NCBI GenBank assembly: GCA_964400125.1
Contig: CAYNSR010000006.1
Span: 1 to 64,000 of the forward strand
From: Micavibrio sp964400125
Lineage (GTDB): Bacteria > Pseudomonadota > Alphaproteobacteria > Micavibrionales > Micavibrionaceae
Direction of reading: 5' to 3'
Length of the DNA: 64,000 nt
Below the pieces are notes generated by a model. It searched no databases and was not told where the DNA came from. It saw only the letters and a list, made by a program, of their open reading frames with translations. The translations under genes were made by a program, and so were the position numbers. Position 1 is the first letter of the stretch, and the number at the start of each line of letters is the position of its first letter. Shown here piece after piece: positions 36,222 to 45,017 of this stretch.

Positions 36222-36731
36222 ATGATCGAAATCGACACCTCCATTTCCGACCCCGCCTGGGAAGATGCCTGTCCGGATTGCGAAGCCGTGATTGAGAAGG
36301 CCGTTTATGCCGTATTCGCCCACGCGCCAACCGCAAAGGATTTGATCCGCCGTGACGTACAGCCTGAAATTTCGGTGGTGTTAGCCAATGACGATCTGGT
36401 GCATACGCTCAACCGCGACTACCGCAACAAGGACAAACCGACTAATGTTCTTTCCTTTGCCATGCTGGATACTGAACAGGGCTGGGAAGCGCCACAGCAC
36501 GAAGGCCCCTGCACGCTCGGCGATCTGGTTCTTGCCTTTGAAACCGTGCAACGTGAAGCCACAGAAGAAAACAAAAGCTTCGAATCGCATTTCCTTCACC
36601 TTGTGATTCACGGTACGCTGCACCTTCTGGGCTATGACCACCAGAAAGACGACGAAGCCGAGATCATGGAAACTCTTGAGATTCAGATACTTAATGAGTT
36701 TGGCATAACAAACCCTTACATTCCGGCCTGA
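36222..36731 (+). CDS. ybeY: Endoribonuclease YbeY
   Basis: Zinc-dependent single-strand endoribonuclease for 16S rRNA 3' maturation and late ribosome quality control. 169 residues with the zinc motif HLVIHGTLHLLGYDHQ and the upstream LNRDYRNKDKPTNVLSFA. Follows ybeZ by 12 bases and precedes corC by 20, as in most proteobacterial arrangements. Confidence 0.96.
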   Translation: MIEIDTSISDPAWEDACPDCEAVIEKAVYAVFAHAPTAKDLIRRDVQPEISVVLANDDLVHTLNRDYRNKDKPTNVLSFAMLDTEQGWEAPQHEGPCTLGDLVLAFETVQREATEENKSFESHFLHLVIHGTLHLLGYDHQKDDEAEIMETLEIQILNEFGITNPYIPA

Positions 36732-36751
36732 AATAACGCTATGATGCGAGA

Positions 36752-37693
36752 ATGATGAACATGACCAGCGAAACGACCGAAGACCCATCAAGTCCGGTGT
36801 CCTCACGACCCCATCTGCATGTGGTCAGCGAGGACGAAAATCAGGCGCAGGACAAATCCCTTTTCGGTTTTATCCGCACCCTCCTTGGAAACAAATCCGA
36901 CAATGACCTGCATTCGGCGCTGCGCGAATTCGTCGCGGATGCGGAAAGCACGGGTTCCGGCGGCGCCCCCGACGAACGGTTGATGATCGCCAATATTCTG
37001 GCGCTGCGCGATATGCGCGCCGTAGATGTCATGATCCCGCGCGCCGATATCGTCGCCATCGACAGCTCCGTTTCAACGCAGGAACTTTTCAGCCTGCTGG
37101 CGGAAAAACAGTACAGCCGCTTCCCGGTTTACCGCGAAACGCTCGACGATGTTATCGGAACCATCCATATCAAGGACATCCTTGCCTGCCTTGCGCGCAA
37201 TCAGGCGGTCGTGATCGAAGACCTGACCCGCGATATCCCGATTATTTCGCCGTCGATGCATGTCCTCGACCTGCTGCTGGAAATGAAACAGACACGCCGC
37301 CATATGGCCTTGGTGGTTGACGAATATGGCGGGATCGACGGGCTCGTCACCATCGGCGACATTATCGAAGCCATTGTCGGGGAAATCGAAGACGAGCACG
37401 AAATCGACGATGAGCCGCAAATGGCCATTGGCACCGATGGATCGATCCTTGCTGATGGCCGCGTCGATATTGAATCCTTCGAGGACCGCTTTGGCCGCTT
37501 CCTCAGCGATGAGGAACACGAGGACATCGATACGCTGGGCGGGCTGGTCTTTTCCATCGCCGGGCGCGTTCCGTCGCGGGGCGAGGTTTTAAGCCATGAA
37601 TCCGGACTGGTTTTTGAAATCCTCGACGCCGACCCCCGCCGCGTCTCACGCCTGCGGATCAGGAACATTCCGAAGGATAATACTACGGAATAG
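36752..37693 (+). CDS. CorC/HlyC-type CBS-domain transporter-associated protein
   Basis: 313 residues: two CBS domains (about residues 85-205; IPRADIVAIDSSVSTQELF and VVDEYGGIDGLVTIGDI) followed by a CorC-HlyC domain (about 225-305). No membrane segments, so it is the cytosolic CorC type thought to regulate magnesium/cobalt efflux or act with lnt and ybeY products. The operon position ybeZ-ybeY-corC-lnt is standard. Confidence 0.92.
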   Translation: MMNMTSETTEDPSSPVSSRPHLHVVSEDENQAQDKSLFGFIRTLLGNKSDNDLHSALREFVADAESTGSGGAPDERLMIANILALRDMRAVDVMIPRADIVAIDSSVSTQELFSLLAEKQYSRFPVYRETLDDVIGTIHIKDILACLARNQAVVIEDLTRDIPIISPSMHVLDLLLEMKQTRRHMALVVDEYGGIDGLVTIGDIIEAIVGEIEDEHEIDDEPQMAIGTDGSILADGRVDIESFEDRFGRFLSDEEHEDIDTLGGLVFSIAGRVPSRGEVLSHESGLVFEILDADPRRVSRLRIRNIPKDNTTE

Positions 37694-37755
37694 GAATGCC
37701 GTGCGCTCCGGCCAGCCGGGATGACATGCCCCGACATTAGTGCTACACCAGCCAG

Positions 37756-39315
37756 ATGATTGATTGGCTCAACCATCTGTCTTTTCGTTTCCGTGCGCTT
37801 GTGGCTTTCGCGGCAGGGGCCGTGATGGCGTTTGCGATGCCGCCTGTTGCCCTTTGGCCGCTGATGTTTTTGTGTTTCAGCCTCTTTTACCTCCTGCTGT
37901 CGGGACAACAGGGCTGGCGCAGCTATACGCTGGGCTGGCTGTTCGGGTTCGGGTATTTTCTGTTGGGGCTTTACTGGATCGGCAATGCGTTGCTCGTCCC
38001 GGGGAATCCCTTTAAATGGGTCTGGCCGCTAACCATTGCCGGGCTGCCGGTGTTGCTGGCCATTTTTACCGGCACGTCCTGCTGGCTCGTCACGCGCTTT
38101 GCGCGGCTTCATTCATGGACGGGATATATCGCTTTCGTCGGCTTCCTGGCGCTGGGCGAATGGCTGCGCGGGCATATTTTCACCGGGTTCCCATGGAATC
38201 TCTACGGCTATGCCTGGGCCAAACACTTGCCGATGATCCAGACGGTTTCGGTGATCGGCACATATGGGTTGAGTCTGCTGACGCTTGCCTGGGCGGTACT
38301 GCCGGGATTTTTGATGCTCTCGCGCCCCGGACGCCGCACGGTTTCACTGGCCGCGCTTGCACTTGTCACAACCGTGAATTTTTGCTGGATCTGGGGATCT
38401 CACCGTCTGGAAAAGAACCCGGGGCAATTCCGCGACGATGTCGTCATTCGCATCGTTCAGCCCAACATCGCACAGGAAGACAAGTGGGACCGTGACAAAA
38501 TCGGCGAAAATCTGGAAACGACCATCCGGCATTCCGCCGCCCCCAAACGCCCCGACACGACAACCATCACCGTCTGGCCGGAAACCGCCATCAGCGACCA
38601 TATTGCAGAAAATGAAAACGCCGCGCACGCGATCCGTCAGGGCGTATTTGGCGACCGCCTGAATGACCGGCTGATTGCGGGGGTTTTGCGCCATGGCACC
38701 GACGATGCGGGCGACCCGTTATATTTCAACAGCCTGATCCTCTACGGCCCGGAGATGACGGCGCTTGCAACATACGACAAATCGCATCTCGTTCCCTTTG
38801 GCGAATATATCCCGCTGAACAATATTTTACCGATGAGGCCGTTTGTGGATTTTGCCGGTTTTACACCCGGCCCGGGGCTGGCCACCCAGAGTGTCGATGG
38901 AACGCCGCCCTTCTCCGGTCTGGTCTGTTATGAGGTGATTTTCCCCGGCGCGGTCACATCCCCGGACATGGACGCCGTCTGGCTTGTCAACGTGACCAAT
39001 GACGGATGGTACGGCGACAGCGCCGGACCCTACCAGCACCTCACCAAGGCGATTTTCCGCGCCGCCGAAGAAGGCCTGCCGCTGGCACGATCCGCGAATA
39101 CGGGGATATCCGCAATCATCGACCCCTACGGGCGCGTTCTGGGGCGCATCCCCTATGGCACTGCATCATTTATCGATCACCCCTTGCCGGAGCCTGTGCG
39201 CGGAAAAACATTTTATGCATTGCACAAGGACGGCCCCGTCATTTTTGTCACTATCGCCCTGATCGCCTATGTTTTTTTGCGCCGTGCCGGACGGGACAGG
39301 CCATCTATCCCTTAG
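37756..39315 (+). CDS. lnt: Apolipoprotein N-acyltransferase
   Basis: Inner-membrane enzyme that adds the third acyl chain to the N-terminal cysteine of lipoproteins. 519 residues: about six membrane segments in the first 200 residues, then a nitrilase-like periplasmic domain with the catalytic triad Glu (TVWPETAIS, about residue 276), Lys (YDKSHLVPFGEY, about 342) and Cys (LVCYEVIFPG, about 391), and a last membrane helix. Length and order fit Lnt. Confidence 0.95.
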   Translation: MIDWLNHLSFRFRALVAFAAGAVMAFAMPPVALWPLMFLCFSLFYLLLSGQQGWRSYTLGWLFGFGYFLLGLYWIGNALLVPGNPFKWVWPLTIAGLPVLLAIFTGTSCWLVTRFARLHSWTGYIAFVGFLALGEWLRGHIFTGFPWNLYGYAWAKHLPMIQTVSVIGTYGLSLLTLAWAVLPGFLMLSRPGRRTVSLAALALVTTVNFCWIWGSHRLEKNPGQFRDDVVIRIVQPNIAQEDKWDRDKIGENLETTIRHSAAPKRPDTTTITVWPETAISDHIAENENAAHAIRQGVFGDRLNDRLIAGVLRHGTDDAGDPLYFNSLILYGPEMTALATYDKSHLVPFGEYIPLNNILPMRPFVDFAGFTPGPGLATQSVDGTPPFSGLVCYEVIFPGAVTSPDMDAVWLVNVTNDGWYGDSAGPYQHLTKAIFRAAEEGLPLARSANTGISAIIDPYGRVLGRIPYGTASFIDHPLPEPVRGKTFYALHKDGPVIFVTIALIAYVFLRRAGRDRPSIP

Positions 39316-39432
39316 GCTAGGGTTTCCGCCATTTGTTGCATATCGTTGTATGAATCTGCTAAGAGCTACGAAGCCTCGCCAAAACCGAGGGCGTTTCACG
39401 AAACAAAATCAATCTGCGTAAGGTAAAATAAC

Positions 39433-39954
39433 ATGGCATCGAAAGCAGCATCGGCACGAGCCGGATCAACCCGGACAACAGGTGCGAAAGCAGCATTAAA
39501 GCCTCGCTATTACGGCAAGGGTAGTTCAGACAACCCGGACGGCATTGATATCCATGTCGGATCGCGCGTTCGTCTGCGCCGCTCCGTTTTAGGGCTCAGT
39601 CAGGAAAATCTCGCCGAAGCGCTCGGCCTGACGTTCCAGCAGGTCCAGAAATATGAACGCGGTTCCAACCGCATCAGCGCCAGCAGGCTTTACCAGCTTG
39701 CGCAACTTCTGGATGTCACGGTCAATTTCTTCTTTGATGGATTCAATGAAAAGAAACCTCATCGCGCCTACGGCTTTTCCGACACCAGACAGGAAGATTT
39801 CAGCTGGCTGGAATCCGGTGAAGGCGACCTGATGGAACGCAAGGAAACAATCGATCTGGTGCGTACATACTATCAGGTTCAGGATGAGCCGACGCGCCGC
39901 AACTTCGTCAAAATGCTCAAAACACTGGTGGCGAGTCAGGGCTTCAACGAGTAA
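39433..39954 (+). CDS. XRE-family helix-turn-helix regulator
   Basis: 173 residues. A Lys/Arg/Ala-rich N-terminal tail precedes an HTH domain at about residues 38-95: VGSRVRLRRSVLGLSQENLAEALGLTFQQVQKYERGSNRISASRLYQLAQLL. This type of regulator often lies between lnt and metK in alphaproteobacteria. Targets unknown. A strong terminator follows the gene, separating it from metK. Confidence 0.88.
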   Translation: MASKAASARAGSTRTTGAKAALKPRYYGKGSSDNPDGIDIHVGSRVRLRRSVLGLSQENLAEALGLTFQQVQKYERGSNRISASRLYQLAQLLDVTVNFFFDGFNEKKPHRAYGFSDTRQEDFSWLESGEGDLMERKETIDLVRTYYQVQDEPTRRNFVKMLKTLVASQGFNE

Positions 39955-39982
39955 CCCGCCCGATTTACCCACACAATTTGCC

Positions 39983-40020
39983 AAAAGGCGCAATATCAGG
40001 GTTGATATTGCGCCTTTTGT
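39983..40020 (+). terminator. Strong Rho-independent terminator after the XRE gene
   Basis: A 16-bp perfect stem: 39983-39998 pairs with 40003-40018, loop gggt. The arm ends in a TTTTGT tract. The AAAA/TTTT at the base makes it work in both directions. Confidence 0.85.
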
Positions 40021-40065
40021 ATTTATCCTGTCTTTATTGCAATTATTTTATGCGGAGATCCTTGA

Positions 40066-41283
40066 ATGCGCACAGCCACCGGACCAGCCATGAGAACCAT
40101 GCCCACATCCCAGCCCCAGTTGAAGAATTTTCTTTTCACCAGCGAGTCAGTTTCCGAAGGGCACCCGGACAAGGTTTGCGACCAGATTTCCGACGCCATC
40201 GTCGACGCCTATCTTTCCGCCGACCCCTATTCCCGGGTTGCCGCAGAAACCGTGGTCACAACAGATACCGTCATTATCGTTGGCGAAACCCGTTCCACCG
40301 GTAACATCACCCATGACGTGGTGCGCGACATCGTCAAAAACAAAATCAGGGAAATCGGTTACGATCAGGAAGGGTTTAGCTGGAAGACGGTCAATGTCGA
40401 TGTAAAACTGCACAGCCAGTCCGCCGATATTGCCGTAGGGGTCGATGCCGCCAGCGGCAAGGATGAGGGTGCCGGAGATCAGGGCATCATGTTCGGCTAT
40501 GCCTGCCGCGAAACGCCGGCGCTGATGCCTGCCGCCATTCATTATTCGCACCATATCCTGCGCGGCCTCGCTATGGCCCGCCATGCCGGGGTTCTGCCGC
40601 AACTGGAACCGGACGCAAAATCTCAAGTCACGCTGGAATACCGCGACGGCATGCCCGTGCGTGCCACATCCGTCGTGGTATCCACCCAGCACAAGGATGG
40701 CCTGTCACAGGCGGATATCCGGGAACTGGTGCGCCCCTATGTACAAAAAACCTTGCCTGAGGGGTGGATGTGCGACGAATCCGAATTCTACGTCAACCCG
40801 ACCGGACGTTTTGTCATCGGCGGCCCCGTTGGCGATTCAGGTCTTACCGGGCGGAAAATCATTGTCGATACCTATGGCGGGTCGTGCCCGCACGGGGGCG
40901 GTGCCTTCTCCGGCAAGGACCCCACCAAGGTGGACCGTTCCGCCGCCTACGCCGCACGCTATCTGGCAAAAAACATCGTCGCCGCCGGATATGCCGAACG
41001 CTGCACCCTGCAACTATCCTACGCGATCGGCGTATCCAAGCCGCTATCGCTCTACGTCAACACCCACGGCACCGGCGAAGTCGATGAGGCTCATCTGGCC
41101 AATGCCATCACCGAGGTTATGGACCTCAGCCCGCGCGGAATCCGGGAACACCTGCAACTGAACCGCCCCATTTACGCCCGCACCGCCGCCTACGGCCATT
41201 TTGGCCGCGATCCGGAAGCGGGTGGTGGATTCAGTTGGGAAAAAACCGATCTGGTGGAAGGCTTGCGGCAAATTTTGGGCTAG
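40066..41283 (+). CDS. metK: S-adenosylmethionine synthase
   Basis: Makes S-adenosylmethionine from methionine and ATP. 405 residues with the N-terminal FTSESVSEGHPDKVCDQISDA, the GAGDQGIMFGYA motif and GGGAFSGKDPTKVDRSAAY. The start at 40066 has CGGAG about eight bases upstream; later ATGs at 40090 and 40099 are alternatives. Slightly longer than most MetK at the N-terminus. The preceding terminator means it has its own promoter; no SAM riboswitch was recognised. Confidence 0.96.
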   Translation: MRTATGPAMRTMPTSQPQLKNFLFTSESVSEGHPDKVCDQISDAIVDAYLSADPYSRVAAETVVTTDTVIIVGETRSTGNITHDVVRDIVKNKIREIGYDQEGFSWKTVNVDVKLHSQSADIAVGVDAASGKDEGAGDQGIMFGYACRETPALMPAAIHYSHHILRGLAMARHAGVLPQLEPDAKSQVTLEYRDGMPVRATSVVVSTQHKDGLSQADIRELVRPYVQKTLPEGWMCDESEFYVNPTGRFVIGGPVGDSGLTGRKIIVDTYGGSCPHGGGAFSGKDPTKVDRSAAYAARYLAKNIVAAGYAERCTLQLSYAIGVSKPLSLYVNTHGTGEVDEAHLANAITEVMDLSPRGIREHLQLNRPIYARTAAYGHFGRDPEAGGGFSWEKTDLVEGLRQILG

Positions 41284-41319
41284 CAAAAGAGCAAATTTAC
41301 CACTAAGGACTCATTTCAT

Positions 41320-41370
41320 CTGAAAAAACGAGGAAGGATCCACCGCAGAGGCGCAGAGAACGCAGAGTTC
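41320..41370. repeat. cgcagag-type short repeat
   Basis: caccgcagaggcgcagagaa and a second cgcagag form a tandem-like, short repetitive segment between metK and trmB. This looks like a different intergenic repeat from the palindromic family just downstream. Confidence 0.4.
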
Positions 41371-41377
41371 TCTCCGC

Positions 41378-41456
41378 CCCGTCATCCCGAGCGAAGCCGA
41401 GGGATCTAACCCAGTTGACCCATCGCAGATCCCTCGACTACGCTCGGGATGACGGG
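41378..41456. repeat. Dispersed palindromic element, copy 6
   Basis: cccgtcatcccgagcgaagc and gctcgggatgacggg ends, each part of about 27-bp complementary arms (a few mismatches), around a 24-base loop. It lies between metK and trmB and matches copy 12 at 62429-62502 in arm sequence. Confidence 0.85.
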
Positions 41457-41537
41457 CGTTAAAAGACAATGTTTCTTCTGATGTTCAATCTTTAAGTTTT
41501 TATAATGAATGGGTCCTAAGCCTAGTGGTTAAAAAAA

Positions 41538-42239
41538 ATGTCCATGCTCCAGACTCTCGACCCCCGCAACATCCGCCGTGTCTATGGCCGCCGTGTGACA
41601 CGCCCCTTGAGCGCGTCGCAACAGGGTGTTTTTGATGCCGCGCTGGAGCGGTTGCAAATTTCCAAAGACCTGCTGGAACGCGGCAATCTCGGCGTTGGTG
41701 ATATTTTCGGTCACGACTTTTCTTCCTTCTGGTTTGAAATCGGCTTCGGCAACGGCCAGCACCTGAAAGACGAAGCCCTTGCCCATCCCAACACAGCCTT
41801 CTTCGGCGCGGAACCGTTTATCAACGGGATGGCCAATTTCCTCAAATCAATCCATGGGCAGGATGATCGCAATATCCGCGTCTACATGGATGACGCCATG
41901 ACCGTCATCGACGCGCTGGCCGATCAGGTTCTCGACGGGATTTATGTTTTAAACCCCGATCCGTGGCCGAAAAAACGCCACCATAAACGCCGCATCGTCC
42001 AGCCCGGGCATATCACCAAATTCGTGCGCGTTTTAAAGCCCGGCGGCAAACTGGTTATGACCACCGATATCGACGAACTGGCGGAATGGATGGCGTCCCA
42101 TGCCGCCGCACACCACGCACTGCACGAAATCCCCACAGACCGCCTCACCCCGCCACAGGGCTGGATTCCAACGAAGTATGAACAAAAAGGGGCCGCCAAG
42201 GGCCGGAAACAAACCTATCTGGTGTTTGAAAAAGGGTAA
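41538..42239 (+). CDS. trmB: tRNA (guanine-N7-)-methyltransferase
   Basis: Methylates G46 of tRNAs. 233 residues: SAM-binding IGFGNGQHLKDEA near residue 65, PDPWPKKRHHKRRIVQP near 135, and the C-terminal T-x-Y-E region PTKYEQKGAAKGRKQTYLVFEKG. Last 12 codons occur again almost identically 1,032 bases downstream (see repeat entries). Two non-adjacent copies of its 3' end bracket an unknown gene, so the present C-terminus may be new. Confidence 0.94.
   Translation: MSMLQTLDPRNIRRVYGRRVTRPLSASQQGVFDAALERLQISKDLLERGNLGVGDIFGHDFSSFWFEIGFGNGQHLKDEALAHPNTAFFGAEPFINGMANFLKSIHGQDDRNIRVYMDDAMTVIDALADQVLDGIYVLNPDPWPKKRHHKRRIVQPGHITKFVRVLKPGGKLVMTTDIDELAEWMASHAAAHHALHEIPTDRLTPPQGWIPTKYEQKGAAKGRKQTYLVFEKG
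42193..42229 (+). repeat. 37-bp direct repeat, left copy (3' end of trmB)
   Basis: Matches 43225-43261 at 36 of 37 positions (the one difference is at 42205/43237). It codes for the last residues of TrmB. The offset, 1,032 bases, is a multiple of three. Confidence 0.85.
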
Positions 42240-42364
42240 TTTATTCTCGCACCTTTCAAAGTTGACATACATTTTTGTCATCAAAGAAGGCCCCATCCCC
42301 TGATTTTAAACTTCCCGGTAAAAAACCTCTGTCCATTTTGTCATAACTATGGTACGCAGTCTGC

Positions 42365-43150
42365 ATGTTTATTGGAAATAACAACCGGGAACCGCCTAGC
42401 CCCGCAACGCTGTTTTTTACAAGAGCGGCGTTCCGGCGTCTGGGACTTCCCTTGCCTGAACAAAGGCATGTTTTAAGGACATACGACAATAGCGGTCTGG
42501 CTTTTGCTACCCCTTTCGGGTGTGTATTGCGGTTATCGCGTACTTGGCAAACGCTGTTGCGCCCTGACAGTACGCATATTCTGAAACCGATTGGTGCAAT
42601 CCGAAATCCTTTTTTCACGCTTGAAATTTTTCCGGGGATTCTTTGCGCCGACGCATTTGGCCCGGAGATCGTCCCCGCTGAACCTTCCGGAACAGCAGAC
42701 TGCATGAGTCTGGAAAAACTCAAAAAACGATTAAAAACCGAAGGCATCAATTTTTTTGATGCTGCCGAAAGAAACGTCGGATATTTACCCGATTCACAAG
42801 GCAATATTCGCCTTGATGATTATGTCGTTCTTGATATGGATGCCGTAATACATTTCAATGCGGCCACCGCCGCCGTAAAAAAATTAATAAGCCCTCCGTA
42901 TAAGCAAACACTCACAGGGCAACAGGACGGTACATATAAACCGCTCCGCGAGCTTTTCAAAAAGGCTGTTCAGGGTAACGCATCCATGATCGATTTCTGG
43001 CGTGGCTGTCATGACGCCCGCAAACAGGGGATACTGATTCCATCATGGAAAAACTCCCCCCATCTGCGCATCACAATAGCGGCGGAAAGATATGAATCAA
43101 AATTAAAGACGCACGCCCCCCTTCTGCCGATTTTAGAAGTCGCCCCTTAA
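42365..43150 (+). CDS. Hypothetical protein in the segment bracketed by trmB repeats
   Basis: 261 residues, no family recognised. A middle stretch (FFDAAERNVGYLPDSQGNIRLDDYVVLDMDAV, about residues 133-164) has the shape of the kinase-type catalytic loop and following DxD (D-x4-N ... LDMD), as in some fructosamine/phage-type kinases, but the N-lobe is not recognised and this is tentative. Many Lys, Phe and Asn residues and A/T-rich codons set it apart from its neighbours. The start ATG has no clear Shine-Dalgarno site. Probably acquired together with the surrounding segment. Confidence 0.6.
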   Translation: MFIGNNNREPPSPATLFFTRAAFRRLGLPLPEQRHVLRTYDNSGLAFATPFGCVLRLSRTWQTLLRPDSTHILKPIGAIRNPFFTLEIFPGILCADAFGPEIVPAEPSGTADCMSLEKLKKRLKTEGINFFDAAERNVGYLPDSQGNIRLDDYVVLDMDAVIHFNAATAAVKKLISPPYKQTLTGQQDGTYKPLRELFKKAVQGNASMIDFWRGCHDARKQGILIPSWKNSPHLRITIAAERYESKLKTHAPLLPILEVAP

Positions 43151-43195
43151 TTTTTATGGATCACCACGGCCACTGCGTGGCCTCGGGATGACGCC
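43151..43195. repeat. Partial palindromic element with short hairpin
   Basis: A ggccactgcgtggcc hairpin is followed by tcgggatgacgcc, half of the dispersed element. It lies just inside the right repeat of the bracketed segment. Confidence 0.5.
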
Positions 43196-43224
43196 GGAAA
43201 GAGTTTTTCAGCAGCCTGCTAACC

Positions 43225-43261
43225 CCGCCAAGGGCCTGAAACAAACCTATCTGGTGTTTGA
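43225..43261 (+). repeat. 37-bp direct repeat, right copy (trmB tail remnant)
   Basis: Near-identical to the trmB 3' end and in the same frame relative to it. Reading on gives AKGLKQTYLVFERARS then a stop at 43275-43277, an alternative TrmB C-terminus with no gene body in front. Confidence 0.85.
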
Positions 43262-43350
43262 GCGCGCCCGATCCTGAAATTTTTTAATGACAATTTCCGT
43301 TGCAATATGTTAATAATCTGGAGAATTTTCAGGGCTACGAGGCAAAAAGC

Positions 43351-44841
43351 ATGGGCAACACAATTGCCATCATCGGAGGGGGACCATCGGGGATCATCGC
43401 CTTGCACGATATTCTTGCCCTGCTCGAGGAAAAGAAAGAATCCGGGCAACCCTGCCCCCTCGAAATCCTCTGGTACGACGCGAAAGGACAATTCGGGGCC
43501 AGCGATGCCTTCGCCACGGATCTTTCCCCGGCGCTGTCGCTCAACGGACCGACCTATGTCGTGCGCCCTTCGGCATTCAACCGGAGGATTTTTCATGACT
43601 TCCTCAATGCCGCGCACGGGATAACGGATCTGGAGGGGCATATTCCCCGCCGGATGTATGGTGAATTCCTCAACGACCTCGTGCATAAACTTGACCGGAA
43701 AGCGGTGGATCTGGGGGTCAGGTTGCAGAAAATTCCGAAAGCGGTTGTGTCCGTACAAAAACATGCCCCGGACAAAAGCCTTTTTCTGCAGGAAGGAAAC
43801 ACCGGCTGCTGGGGTAAAGCCGACCGCCTGATCGTCGCGCCCGGCCCGCCCGCGAATGATGTATTTTCCCATCTGGACGGCTTGCACGGCTACATCAAAA
43901 ATCCAGCCCGCATGGAATCCTTCAGGGATTCAAATCTCGATTTTACCGATCCCTACGCGCAAATCGTATGCTTTGGTCCGGGAAATTCCTTTTTCGACGG
44001 GCTGGCCCTGCTGGAGCGGGAATTCGGCTATATGGGCCAGTATACCATTATCGCCCCGGAAGAAAGGAAACCGTGGCCGCTCACACGGGAACGGGAAATC
44101 GCCAATGATGTTGTATATAAGTTCCAGCATTTCAAACCGCTGGACTTCCCCTGCCCGGTGACGCTGTCCTATCTCTCCGGGGCACTGGAACAGGATATTG
44201 AGGCCCTGAAATCGCCGGAGAAAAATCCCGAGCGGTTTGGCGTGGAACATCCGCTTTACTACATTGCGGCCTTTGCGATGGAGTATTTCAAAATGTGGGA
44301 AAAGAAACACAAACCCGATCCGCTGGCACGGGCGCAATCCCTCCTTGCATTTCAGGATTTGCAAAAGAAAACAGCCAAAACGCTACAGGATGTTACAGAT
44401 CCGTCCCTGATTGACCTCTACAATCAGGTGAAAAACGAAGGCCGCATCAAAATTTTCAACGGGCGGGCGGATTGCAAAAACATCAACAATCCCGGCAAGA
44501 TGTTCCGTGTTCCTGTCCGGTTGAACGACGATGGAATGAACATCATCCTGCGCAGCGACGGTATCATGAACTGCATGCCTTTCGCCCATGACTGGCAAAG
44601 GACGCAAACCGGATTACTCGCGCAAATGGAACAAGACGGCCTTGTCAGGAAAAAACCGGAAGGTGTCGTCAGACCCTATGATTTCGGCCATGCTCTTGAA
44701 AACGGCATCGGCCTTGTCGGTGCCGCCGTTGACCCGATCTGGGGGGTGCATATTTTTGCGCAAAGAATCGCCGGGGTGGCCGACACTTTCGTGCGCCAGC
44801 TCTGCAAACCTTCCGCCGCACCCCCTGCGCCATCCCGTTAG
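43351..44841 (+). CDS. FAD/NAD(P)-binding protein (lycopene-cyclase/NAD_binding_9-like)
   Basis: 496 residues beginning with a Rossmann dinucleotide-binding motif IAIIGGGPSGIIALHDIL and a second glycine-rich segment FGPGNSFFDGLALLE near residue 210. The sequence resembles the FAD-NAD(P)-binding family Pfam NAD_binding_9, whose reactions are largely unknown. The start is the ATG at 43351 with a GAGG site; a TTG further upstream is possible. It stands alone right after the trmB-repeat segment. Substrate unknown. Confidence 0.75.
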   Translation: MGNTIAIIGGGPSGIIALHDILALLEEKKESGQPCPLEILWYDAKGQFGASDAFATDLSPALSLNGPTYVVRPSAFNRRIFHDFLNAAHGITDLEGHIPRRMYGEFLNDLVHKLDRKAVDLGVRLQKIPKAVVSVQKHAPDKSLFLQEGNTGCWGKADRLIVAPGPPANDVFSHLDGLHGYIKNPARMESFRDSNLDFTDPYAQIVCFGPGNSFFDGLALLEREFGYMGQYTIIAPEERKPWPLTREREIANDVVYKFQHFKPLDFPCPVTLSYLSGALEQDIEALKSPEKNPERFGVEHPLYYIAAFAMEYFKMWEKKHKPDPLARAQSLLAFQDLQKKTAKTLQDVTDPSLIDLYNQVKNEGRIKIFNGRADCKNINNPGKMFRVPVRLNDDGMNIILRSDGIMNCMPFAHDWQRTQTGLLAQMEQDGLVRKKPEGVVRPYDFGHALENGIGLVGAAVDPIWGVHIFAQRIAGVADTFVRQLCKPSAAPPAPSR

Positions 44842-44906
44842 GCCCCCGCCTTTTGTAATTTTTATAGATTATGACAATAATTTACCGCCTTTTACCTGAA
44901 AAATGC

Positions 44907-44936
44907 TTGCATCGCGGCGAGAATCCCCTGTATAAA
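44907..44936 (+). promoter_or_regulatory. Probable promoter of the rimP operon
   Basis: TTGCAT at 44907-44912 and TATAAA at 44931-44936, 18 bases apart, resemble sigma-70 -35 and -10 boxes. The start site would leave a leader of some 70 bases before rimP. Confidence 0.55.
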
Positions 44937-44967
44937 GGCCCCAATACAACCTGATCATGTTTGATAG

Positions 44968-44993
44968 GGTGGGCTCAACGGCCCGCCTTTTTT
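44968..44993 (+). terminator. Leader hairpin/attenuator before rimP
   Basis: GGTGGGC (44968-44974) pairs with GCCCGCC (44981-44987) and six T follow. It stands 25 bases before the rimP start, inside the transcript from the promoter above, so it would act as an attenuator rather than end another operon. A rimP leader RNA is known from other proteobacteria; I cannot say whether this is the same. Confidence 0.6.
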
Positions 44994-45017
44994 GTTACCA
45001 AATCCGGACCTGTCTGA

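Noticed and set aside
41284..41537. Possible SAM riboswitch or tRNA in the region after metK
   Set aside because: Only repeat elements are visible; no cloverleaf or riboswitch core was recognised. The region before metK also shows only a terminator.
42193..43277. Full tandem duplication of trmB with later decay
   Set aside because: Only 37 bp of the trmB end is repeated; sequence in front of the right copy does not resemble trmB, so a full duplication is not supported, though an old, decayed one cannot be excluded.
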